NCBI GenBank assembly: GCA_021234155.1
Contig: JAJEKV010000042.1
Location: forward strand, 1,137,742-1,201,741
DNA: 64,000 nt
Source: Isoetes taiwanensis
Lineage: Eukaryota > Streptophyta > Lycopodiopsida > Isoetales > Isoetaceae
Direction of reading: 5' to 3'
Shown: piece after piece, positions 1-11,100 of the stretch
How positions within the stretch are numbered: the stretch's first letter is position 1
Layout: each line of letters starts with the position of its first letter
Notes under the pieces: model-generated
Database searches by the model: none
The model's input: the letters and a program-made list of their open reading frames with translations, nothing else
Told to the model about the DNA's origin: nothing
Position numbers and translations under genes: made by a program

Positions 1-240
1 AGTTTTGAAGGACCAATGAATCAAGAACTTGGACAATTTCTCGAGTCTTAAATAAAGTAATTCTTAAGTTACTCACGACATGAGATGAGACAGTTTTGCA
101 GATACAGATACAGATCAATCTAGGGAATTAAGATGCGTAGCATTTTTAAGGAGATTCAAGAAAAGAGAACTAGTCTTCCGAGAATTCTGAGAACAAAGTC
201 AAACTTGAGAGCAAACTTCACATTGAGTTCTGTTTATCAA

Positions 241-904
241 GTGACCCACGAGTAGGTGGTAATCACAAGTGAGTAGGTGGTAATCACAAGTGACTGAGCC
301 ACGAGTAAGTGGCAATCAGAGTTAATGAGTTAATGAGTAGGTGGTAATCACAAGTGAGTAGGTGGTAATCACAAGTGACTGAGCCACGAGTAAGTGGCAA
401 TCAGAGTTAATGAGTTAATGTGACCCACTGAGTAGGTGGTAAGTGGTAATCACGAATGAGTGAATGTGAACCACGAGTAGGTGGTAATCACAAGTGGATG
501 TGACCCACGAGGAGGTTGTAATCACACGTGAATGAGACCCACGAGTAGGTGGTAATCACAACAAAAAGAGACCCACGAGTAGGTGGGACCTCAAGTTGAA
601 TTGGTCCACGAGTAGGTGGCAACCAAAAACTAAATTGGTCTACAAGTGGTAACCAAAAATTAGTGCCCCACGAGTAGGTGGCAACCACTAGTATATAAAA
701 ACCACTAGTATTTGAAAACCACGAGTAGGTGATAGACACAAAAGTCACACAAAAGTCACGTGCAGGTGGTATCATGAACCAAGGTGGTATCATGAACCAA
801 GGTGGAAGCCACAAGGAGGTGGTGAGGAGGTGGTAACCACGAGTTGATAAACCAAGGTGGAAGCCACAAGGAGGTGGTGAGGAGGTGGTAACCACGAGTT
901 GATA
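241..904. repeat. array of CCAC-N6-GTGG hairpin-forming repeats
   Basis: About a dozen imperfect copies of a short unit built on CCACGAGTAGGTGG, whose two arms (CCAC and GTGG) can pair around a six-base loop, occur at irregular 20-50 bp spacing and degrade toward the right into GGAGGTGGTAACCACGAG forms. Two perfect higher-order tandem duplications are visible: 85 bp (250-334 and 335-419) and 55 bp (795-849 and 850-904). The array lies just upstream of a putative 3' LTR, so it probably belongs to the 3' untranslated part of a plus-strand LTR retroelement. The ORFs that cross it are by-products of the repeat. Confidence 0.8.
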
Positions 905-1084
905 ATAATATTATGTTAAGGGAGCAATGGTCCATAAAAATTATGAAGGCTAATAATCTTCATATTAAAGTTGATGTTAGCGAGAATCTAAAAGTTGTAT
1001 TCAATGCAACTGAGGTCAGTTGCTTCCGAGAAGGGAAGGAATTGATATGATTTAAGGTTAATATCTAATAATGAGCTCGGGGAG

Positions 1085-1560
1085 TGGCCAATATAATTAT
1101 GCATTGGGCCAAATCATACGGAGTTAGTATATATCATGGTTGGGAACAAAAGGCAAGGCAAGGCAAAGACAAAGGCAAAGGCAGGCCAAAGAAGGCTAAA
1201 GTCGCAGAGACTTCTATAAATAGAACCTGAACTTCAATTTCAATTGGCAATAGCTTCTCAACCAAAGACCCGATTTGGGCGATTTGGGCAAATTGGGCGA
1301 ATTTTACTTTTCTAGTACCGGCTAGAATTGGGGCGGCACGTTTTTTGGACGATTTTGGACCATCCGTATGAAGACGATTCATACGGCAGAAATAGTGATC
1401 GCAGAAATAGTGACCGGGGTCAAAGAAGACTGCTTTACTCCTTCGCTCTTGAATCTGATACTAAGAAAGTTATTTTTTTTCCTAGAGCTTCTGCTGATCT
1501 TGTCTAGTAACCTATTACTATCCCCAAACCCAACTCTTGGTGTATTGTATTGAGGACTGC
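1085..1560 (+). mobile_element. putative 3' LTR of a plus-strand LTR retroelement
   Basis: A purine run ending GGGGAG at 1079-1084 is followed directly by TGGCCAATATAATTATG, the arrangement of a polypurine tract and the TG start of a 3' LTR. A TATA box lies 130 bp inside. The right end is not defined: no clear CA terminus or target duplication was found, so 1560 is a guess. No matching 5' LTR is in the window, so the element would extend left of position 1. Confidence 0.4.
1215..1223 (+). promoter_or_regulatory. TATA box in putative LTR
   Basis: TATAAATAG lies inside the putative LTR, in the position expected for the U3 promoter, with a pyrimidine-rich stretch about 30 bp downstream. Confidence 0.4.
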
Positions 1561-1966
1561 TAGCTCGAGGGAGGTGCTACAAGTGGAAACTGATTGTCAG
1601 ATATGCCTTACTGTCTATATGTTCCAACCTGATATTGCTAGGTGAGTGGTCCGGTTGGGTGGAGAGCTCTTTTGAATTAAGACTTTAACTACTAATTTGT
1701 ATAAAGGTTTTATATTTGTTCAAGTGTTTATATGAACATCGAATCAGATGCATGGAGATATATGCAGAAAGAAATTATTATGTAAGAAGCGGATAGCTAG
1801 GGTTTTTCTGTTTTGGTGATTTTCAAGGAAGTTGATCATGCAGTAACAGATGGCACATGATTTTTAACTTCAACTTATATAATCTGACATCTATACAAGA
1901 TCCTCCATTCGTACGTTATCAAGGGAAATGCATGTTAAACATTCCTAATATAGGCTTGCAACTTAC

Positions 1967-2159
1967 ATTTTTTTAAATTGTTTTGGCAGGATTATGCCTG
2001 GTGGTTTATCTCTTTGTTCTTTATCCAGTCGTGCCTTCCCTGATAATGCCTTATACTTCTTTTCTTCCTCCACTGTAGGCCAATACTCAAGGCCTCGCCT
2101 GTTGGTTATCCAAAGGCAGGATCCCGCCTTAGTTTCGTCTTCTATTAGCTGGAAGGTGC
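1967..2159 (-). CDS. NQR: NQR-like gene exon 7 (SDR C-terminus and linker)
   Basis: It joins in phase to exon 6 to give GTFQLIEDETKAGSCLWIT and then GLEYWPTVEEEKKY, the C-terminal strand and linker of this family, ending LPKQFKK. It lies 7.8 kb from exon 6. The exon end followed by GTAAGT fits a phase-2 donor. An alternative reading is a stop (TAA) right there, which would give an SDR-only protein; I favour splicing because the linker is kept. Confidence 0.8.
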
Positions 2160-5100
2160 CTGGACATATAACATGTTATAGATTTAAAAAAAAAGAAAAG
2201 CACAACCATAGCCACAACATAAGACACCATTAGCATTAACAGTGTATCTTAAGCCAGAAAACTGCAGAAACTCAGGTATCATGATTATCAATACAGTATT
2301 TGGTGATGCCAAAAGTGATCGATAAGATGTGGGAAACATGGAAGAGCACAGAAGAGATCAACCGTGATTGTTTACACCACTCAGTATTATCTCCTTGATC
2401 ATTGGCCAGTCATTGCTAGCATCATATCTCTGGAATAAGGGTTAGTTCCCATCATCCATGGGTTAAATGTGGCATTGTTATGCAATTCAAAAGTGCAAGA
2501 ATAAAGAACCTACATGTGTGACATGTACGTACGTGTCTATATGGTGACATGTACATTTCTACAGCTGCGTCATGTGCCTACATCTTTGTATCATTGTCAT
2601 TTACACTATGGAACAGTTCGTTCTCTTCTCCTCCTCTCGTGTCTCTCTCATAAATCTTTCGCTTCCATATGGTATCAGAGCTCCAGGATTAAGAGATGGA
2701 CGTTTCAGCTTGAGAAGATGGCGAATCTGGCCAGATTTTCGAAGGATCTTATTGTCCTTGACCAGATACAAGGGTATCCTTTAATTCTTGTTCAACCGAC
2801 TGCAAAATCGCATAAATCTTGAGAAAGGAAGAGCAGATTTGTTGAATAAAGGCTGTTTCCCAGATTAATCATGTTTGTTTAGTCAATTTCTTGAAGTTAG
2901 TCTGTATATCGCAGATTCAAGAGGATGTGTCATTTATTTTGCTGCAAAGGGGAAGCTAGGGCATAAATCCATGGATTCTAATTGGATCTACTTGAAAAAC
3001 TCGAGGAGATATGAATTTAGTGTGCAACTGGGCCATTAATTCATCTCAAGAGGAGATCTAGTTGGTATAAGGAGGTCTGAATCTAGTGTGCAAGTGGGCC
3101 ATCAATTGATCTCAAAAGGAGTCTAGTTGGTGTGCCGTGAGCCATCAATTGATCTCAAGAAGAGATCTGGATTTGGTGTGCAGAGAGCCACTGGTTGGTC
3201 TCAAGGAGGAGTAATGCAAGACAGTGAAGAATCAGGGGGGTCTTGCTCAAGATTGGCTGGAGACACATGATCAGGAGATTCACAGTGAACATTTCTGAGG
3301 AGTTGCAACTGGTTAATTTTTTTGAGGTCTGAGTATAACACAAGAGAATCATTTAGAATTTATCAAGCCTGAGGCGGTTCATGCGGTTGATAGATCTATG
3401 ATCGATCTGCGTTAAGGAAGAAAGCAGAGATATATTGGGTGTTTTCATCAACAGGGGAGTCGGATAAACAAGTGACCTGGATTTGGTGGCGGACATAGTG
3501 CTGAAGAGAAGAATCTGTTGCAGAAGTTTTGAGTAATCTATTTCTAATAGAGATTATGGAGGACCATACACTTAAAGCATAATAATTACAGCTTCTAGTT
3601 TTGTTTTCTAAACAGCAGGGTCTTTATGGCACTCCATCTCTTAAAGTCTAATAATTACAGTTTGTAATCTCCAGTAATGAATAATATTTCGATTTTTATT
3701 TTCACTTTCATTTTGCTTTATCAGTGAAGATGGTTTCATCGAGCGACCAGGGCAATTGAATATTCACCTAGCACATAAAGTTAGACATGCTACTGGTTTG
3801 CTCAGGGTCTCATCTCATCAGCTTGAGATTGAGGCTGGCCATATGAGTAGACCCAAGGTCGAGCGCTCGAAGAGGATCTGCAAGCTGTGTCAGTTGAATG
3901 TGATTGAGTCTGAGGAACATTTCATCTTTACATGTCCACTCGATTATGAAATACAGGGCAGATTCCATTGCCTGTCTTGTAACCTGACTTCCTCTCAATA
4001 CTGATCAGATATGAGGACCAGAAATGTATAGCTCTTTTCCTTCATCAAACGACTGTGCATTTAAGAAATCTGTTGAAGGAGCAGGCTGGGGGAAGAGCGA
4101 GACAGGAAAATGACCCTACACAAAGGCTGATCACTCTCTCTCATTGGAGGTGATAATGATAATAAACAGAAGTCGGGTCCTTCCTGGACCATCTCATCCG
4201 ATCTCAAAAGGGTAACCATAAAAGTGTCTAGAAGAAAAAGGGGGCAGTAAAGGAAAAATATAAGCAGTCCTTTTAAAAAGAACATAAGTCTGGCATCATT
4301 ATACTTTGAGCCCGTGGCCAAGAAGAAGACAAAAGTTGCCTGATTTCATTGTTTTAGTTTTTCTTTTTTATGGAATATCTCTAGGATACTGCAAATGCGC
4401 CCCGAGGTATACATGATTGGTGTACATTTGGTCTCATAGACCCAAGTGGTTTCTTGTAGACGTTAATATAATCTTTCTTTCTTGCTTTCTTTCTTTCTTG
4501 TGATTTCTGCTCCTTACTATTAGGGTTGATTGATCTGAACACAAGGAGAGATACGACACAAGGAGACACAAAGAACCGACTCTATTGAAGAAAGCCCTGA
4601 CTGAATTACAGTACAAAAGAGTACACGCTTAATCTAATGTGCCATGCACAACATGGTGACACTGATAGGATGACACGTGTCACTTTAGACCATATGTTTC
4701 ACATTATCTAACACTCCCTCTGAAACATATGAGAGATAAAAGACAAGAACATAAAGAAAACAAACGGAAGGGAATGGTTTGGTTTTCTTGATGAAGAAGA
4801 AAGCTGAAAATTCTGTTAGACATTCTCTCCCTTCAGCTGATACTTCATCATGCCCAAAGCCTTCTTAAACCTTACGAATTTCTGACCCACAAGTGGTTTT
4901 GTGAAGCCGTCGGCAACCTGGTTATCAGAAGAGCAATGAGTTAAGGAACATGTACCGAGCTGGACCTGTTCTCGAACAAAACATAGAAGAACATCCAAGT
5001 GTTTTGTCTTAGGGTGGAAGCGGTAATCTTTGGTCAGCTCGATAGCACTGCGATTGTCACAATACAGCGTGACTTGTGATAGCGGTACATGCAAATCTGC

Positions 5101-8100
5101 AAATAGAGTGTTAAGCCAAAGCATTTCTTGTACGCCTGTACTTAATGCTTTTATTTCTGCCTCAGTTGTGCTCTTAGAGACAGTGGACTGCTTTTTGCTA
5201 AGCCAGGTGATCACATTTGGGCCAACTTGCGTAACCATGCCTGTAGTAGACTTCCTAGAGTCTAAACAGTTTGCATAATCGGCATCAGTATAAATCTGCA
5301 GCCTTGAATCTGAAGATTTAGCATAAAAAATACCTTCATCTAATGTACCTCTTAAGTAGGCCAAAACGCGTTTGGCAGCAAGCCAATGAGATTTCCTGGG
5401 CGTGGCCATAAAGCGACTAAGAAGTGCAGCTGCAAAAGCAATATCTGGCCTGCTCACTGTCAAATAGATGAGCGCACCAACAAGGCTACGATACAACGTA
5501 TCATTGCATTCAATCTCATCAAGATTGAGATCAAGTTTGAGGCCCGGCTCAAGTGGAGAAGCAACTGACCTGCAATTCTGCATGTTGAACTGTTGTAGTA
5601 AGTCTTTAATGTACTTTTTCTGTGAAAGGAAAATACCTCCTGTCTGCTGCCATATCTCAATGCCTAAACAATAGTGCATGAGACCCAAATCAGTCATTTG
5701 AAAGTGTTTAACAAGATTTATCTTGAGCTGTTCAATAAGGAGTTCTGCATCACCCGTGATGATCAAATCATCAACATAGAGGATCACAATGGACAAGGAC
5801 TGGCCTGCGACTGCAAAATAAAGATTAGGATCAGCATTACTTCGGCGATAACCATTAGCCAAAAAAAACTGATTTGCTTTATGATGCCAACATCTGGGAG
5901 CTTGCTTTAAGCCATAAAGGCTCTTCTTGAGCTTGCAAACCAAATGCTCCTTGCCTTTAACCTCAAAACCCACAGGTTGGTGCATATAAACTTCTTCCTG
6001 TAAATCACCGTTCAAAAAAGCAGATCTGAAATCCATTTGAAAGAGTGACCATCCTTTCATAGCTGCCAATGCTATTACTGCTCTAACAGTAGCGATGCGC
6101 GCGACAGGAGCAAAGACTTCCTCATAATCAATCCCTTTTTGTTGCGAGTAACCTTTAGCGACCAAACGAGCTTTATACTTGGAGATAGACCCATCAGCAT
6201 GGAATTTTGTGCGAAAAACCCACTTATTTCCAATGGCGCGTTTGTGAGGAGGTAAATCAACAAGATCCCATGTATTCTGCTCAAGAAGCATATGGTATTC
6301 TTCAGCCATGGCCTTTTGCCACTTTTCCTCTTGAATAGCTTCCTGATATGAGGACGGATCTTTATGATCCACAACTTTGGCAAGCAAAGCAAGATTACAC
6401 TGCCTTTCCAAAGGAGAAGAAGATGCACGAGCTTCTAAATTATGCTGGTATTTAAATTCTTCGCGGGCAGCAAATTGAGGGGTTAAAGACTGATTATTTT
6501 CAGCATGATAATCAACCGGATTAACTTCAAAAGTAGGTAGTGATATACCTTTATACGCATCAGGATACAAATCCACATCTTCAAGATCAGCAGCAGAAGA
6601 TGGAGGGGCTGAAACTGGAGCAGGAATTGTTTCTTCAAAGGGCTTGGGTGCTGCGACAAGCTCGTCAACCAACAATGTTGGGTCAAACTGATCAGCTGGC
6701 ATATCAGCCCAAATGGATGCATCATAGGTTGCATTTTCGAGGAACTTGACACTACGGCTGATGATAACTTTATTGGTGATAGGATCGTAGAGTTTGTAAC
6801 CCTTTTGTTCCGAAGGATACCCAATAAAAATGGTTTTTAGTGCCCTATCATGCAATTTCCCAAATTTTTTTAGCTGCTCAAGTGGCAAAGATGCATATGC
6901 CACGCATCCAAACACTCTTAAGTGTGACACATCCGGTTTAGTGCCATAAAATGCCTCAAATGGTGTCTTTCCATTTACAGCTTTAGTGAGTGCTCTATTG
7001 GCCAAGTAACAAGCTGTGTGAACTGCATCTCCCCAAAACTTTTTAGGTAATTTGGCATGCGCAAGCATTGCGCGAACAAGATCCAACAAGGATCTATTGC
7101 GCCTCTCTGCTACCCCATTCTGTTGATGAGCAAACGGAACTGTTAGCTGCCTATGAATTCCATGTTCCAGCAAGAATTCATCAAATGCATTAGAGATGTA
7201 TTCTCCGCCATTATCGCTGTGAAGAGCTTTGATTTTCAAATCAGTCTGATTTTCAATCCAAGCTTTAAAAGCTTTGAATTTTTCCAAGACTTCTGACTTC
7301 AAATGCAGAGTGTAGATCCAAGTATACCTGCTGTAATCATCTATAAGAGTTAAAAAATATCGCTTGCCTCCTATAGAAGAAACTTTCATGTGGCACAAAT
7401 CTGTGTGCAGCAGCTCCAACGGTCTTGTGGCTCTATGACGCGCATGAGAGGGGTAGGGCAGATTAGGCTGTTTTCCAAGAATGCATGCATGGCAGTCCAA
7501 CTTTTGAGGTTTCAGATTTGGCAAGCCTGTGACCATCTTCAACTTGGAGAGGTATCCAATGGCGGATCCTCCCACATGACCAAAGCGTTGATGCCATAGA
7601 TGCTCATTTTCCAAAGCATGAGCGATCATCCCACATTCAGCATGCTTGACTTGCCCATCAAGGTAGTACAAGCCATTTTGCAATTCAGCTTCAGCCAGCA
7701 CATCATATTTATAGATGTCATCATGTTCAAATGGATTCTTTCCTAAAAGATAGGCGCGACCATTAGAAAAGAAAGAATGCTTGCCGGCCTTATCAAATTC
7801 TGATACACTCAACAAATTTGTTTGCAGACCTGGCACGAGCATGGCATCACGGACCCTTTTCACACTTGCATCAGGGGCTTGGAGAACAAGCTCTCCCTTA
7901 CCTGTGATAGGCAATACTGCACCACTACCAAGCTTAACTTGGCCTCCCGTACAAGTTTCAACATTGATAAGAACATCTGGGCTACCTACCATGTGTTTGG
8001 TAGCACCAGAATCCAAAATACATCCACGTTGGAAAGGACTTTGAGCTGCGACATGCAAACTCTCATCTGCTGTAATATCAGAAGTTGGATCTATGAGATC

Positions 8101-11100
8101 AAAACTTGGAACATCAGAAATTGGATCTGCTGTAACATCAGAAATTATTGCATCAGAACAAATCTCATGAACTACTAGATTCAAATATTCATCAGGACAA
8201 ACTTCTAGTGCACAAGCAACTGCACTCGCTTCCTATTTAGCAGTCTTAGACTTGCCACCAGCTTTGTCCTTTTTCGGTTTAGGACACTCATACTTGAAAT
8301 GTCCCTTTTCTCCACAATTGTAGCATTTAAAATTTCTTTTATCAGATTTTGATTTCTGCTCAGATTTGGGAACAGAGGACCTCTGGCCAGTAGATGGTTT
8401 ATCAGACTTGGGAGGAGTGGCCTTGGAGTAATTCAAATGTTCTTGACGCTTCTGTTTTTGTTTGATCACTACTTCTTCCTGCTGTAACAATATAGAGGCA
8501 GTATTTAAACCAATTGTCTCATCAAATCTGATTTTTCCTGCAATAATATCATACTGTGGAGGCAAGTTTATCAAAATTTCCTGAATGAGATCTTTTTCTG
8601 ATAAACTTCCGCCAGCAGCATTATAATCGAGCCTCCAGGACTTCATCTGGTTATTATAATCGAGCCTCCAGGACTTCATCTGGTTTAAAAATTCAGACAT
8701 GCCGCGAAAATTACCAAGGGTGGCTGATCGGATTTTCTCTTTTAACATCATCTGAGTAGCTTGCCCCTTGACGGCAAGAGATTGGTCCAGATATTTCCAC
8801 AAATCCTGAAATTCTTTAAACTGATCCAACTGCTCTCCAACCGTTTCATCGCATAACATTTTCACTAATGCGACAGCCGAGGAATTCATCTCTGCAAACT
8901 TGTTTGAATCCTTAGTACTGCGAAAATCTTCCTTCAGTACTTCTCCCATCTTATTATAAATCAAATAGTTTGTCATGAAACTTTTCCATGATTTATAATT
9001 CGATGCAGTTAGCTTCGCATTCGTGGAGAACTTGAAAGGATCCATGAGTGCAGTATATGCTCTGTCACCTGTTAGGAGAAGCCAACACAAAAATCTCTTT
9101 CACCCTTGAACAATTGCAAGACCTGCACGCACTCTGTGACCAATTTTTGAGATTTCTAGCTTACTGAAGGTGTTCTTAGAGCATCCAGAGAAAACAAATT
9201 CTCTCCCTCTGATCAATTCATGCTTTGATCAAAGTCATACAGACCAGGCAAATACAAAGGCGTTCTCCCTCTCCCTTGACCAATTCTCGGAAACAAATTC
9301 CCTTTGATCAATTCCGGATGGATTCTCCTTCAATTTTGCCCTACGTTGGTGCCTCTCCGGACAAAAAAAGGTACGTCTAAATTTTGACGTTGAAAAGCCT
9401 TTTTTCTTGGAACATGGCTATTTTGGCTTCAACCAATTTTGGCTCACCAAATTTGATCCGTGAGTTCAAGTCTCCTTGATTCCGTTGAGTTCTCCTTCAA
9501 ATTTTCTCCTTCCCGGTCGATCCTCCTTGGGTTGGCTCTGATACCATATTAGGGTTGATTGATCTGAACACAAGGAGAGATACGACACAAGGAGACACAA
9601 AGAACCGACTCTATTGAAGAAAGCCCTGACTGAATTACAGTACAAAAGAGTACACGCTTAATCTAATGTGCCATGCACAACATGGTGACACTGATAGGAT
9701 GACACGTGTCACTTTAGACCATATGTTTCACATTATCTAACACTTACTTCCTGCCGTTTGATTAGACCATATGTTTCACATTATCTAACACTTACTTCCT
9801 GCCGTTTGATTCATCAAATATTTGGTCTATCAGGTTTCTACCTAGATTCTTATGTTTTGTGTGAATTTCCAAGAGAGGTTTTAAGTCAGTTGTTTATGAC
9901 CCAAGGTACAGATAATAAATCTCAATGCATACCTTCAATAATCCTCTCAATGGAGATGTAACCTCCAACACTCTTGATGACCTCTGGGCTCAATTTTAGT
10001 GCGAGATCTGTCTCCACGAACTACAAGGGAATGCCAGCAAATCAAACAAAAACACAGGTATAAACACTTGCCAACTCGGTAAACCTAATACACTGACCTC
10101 CGGGCAAAGGACATTGACACGAATACCCTGGTAAGAGAGACTTTTTAGAGACCTTGTAAACATCACGACGCCTCCTGCATATTAAAATTAGTTATAACAC
10201 ATCATTAGAACAACCTTAAATCATTTAATAAACAGCAAATGAATGGCGTTAAAATTTGGAGATCTAGGCAGCAAGAATCATAAGACAAAGCAAGAAACAA
10301 GCGGGAATAAGAATGGAACTTAGGCTAAGTAATAAAAGAACAGGTAAAGTTATATAGAGAACAATATAGAGAACAGCAGAATACAATGCTTAACAGCAAA
10401 AATACAACCACCTCAGGAATCCAAGCCTAAAGGATTTGGTGCTGATGCGAGAATACCTCAAATATGGTTCGCACCATATACTTTGACATCATCCTTTGAA
10501 ATGAAATGAAATGAAATTGTATTCACTATCTCATATAGACCCTGCGGTCTAGGAGACGAAATATTTACAATCATAGGAACACTCCAAATTTGAGTTACCA
10601 GAAATCTAGTCTTTCTAAGTGCGCTTCTCGCACACATAATAAATCACGAAGAAATGCTGCTAGTTTTGCCGAGGGCATTTGCAACACTGTGTGAACACTA
10701 CTTAGATCGGCCTCATGAAGATGATATCGTGCTCTTACTGCTTCGTATGCAGGACAAGCAATAAGAAAATGGTATTCATCTTCAACGTCTGTGGAACCAC
10801 ATACAGGACATGTCCGTAATGCTCTTTGGACTTTTTGCCAACGCCCACACTCGATTTGCAGGTGATGGGAGCTAACCCTCATCCTACAAATACGATGTCT
10901 AGCAGCGAGTGGCAAAAGATCCAGAAGATACTGCTGTGCTGTATAAATAAACATAGGGTTAACATCCTTCCTGTACATATCCATTTTACCCTGTGCATTT
11001 GCCCATAACTTATCAATGACCTTTGTTCTCACTAGATCACGTATAGCTTCTGGTTGTATTGGTAGATCAATCATATCTATATTCCATCGTGCCAGCCATT

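Larger units (their letters stand above)
4518..9742 (-). mobile_element. complete young Ty1/Copia retrotransposon
   Basis: 5,225 bp. The two 196-bp LTRs (4518-4713 and 9547-9742) read identical base for base. It is flanked by a perfect 5-bp duplication CTTAC (4513-4517 and 9743-9747), has an initiator-Met primer site and a polypurine tract, and long gag and pol ORFs in one frame separated by a single TAG. The LTR ends are TG...TA, not TG...CA, a boundary fixed by the duplication. Identical LTRs mean insertion recently on an evolutionary scale. It sits in the intron between exons 6 and 7 of the NQR-like gene, in the same orientation. Confidence 0.97.

Noticed and set aside
488-895. 135-codon minus-strand ORF
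   Set aside because: It is a translation of the hairpin-repeat array; the peptide is simply periodic.
241-904. CRISPR-like array of regular repeats
   Set aside because: Unit spacing is irregular, spacers are not unique, and the surrounding DNA is plant nuclear with no cas genes.
1963-1968. ATG-TAA end of the NQR-like gene
   Set aside because: AAAAAT/GTAAGT is a good phase-2 donor and the linker to the MDR domain is present; kept only as an alternative.
8182-8184. Independent start codon of Copia pol
   Set aside because: The codon is TTG and the frame is open upstream to the gag TAG, so no separate start is supported.
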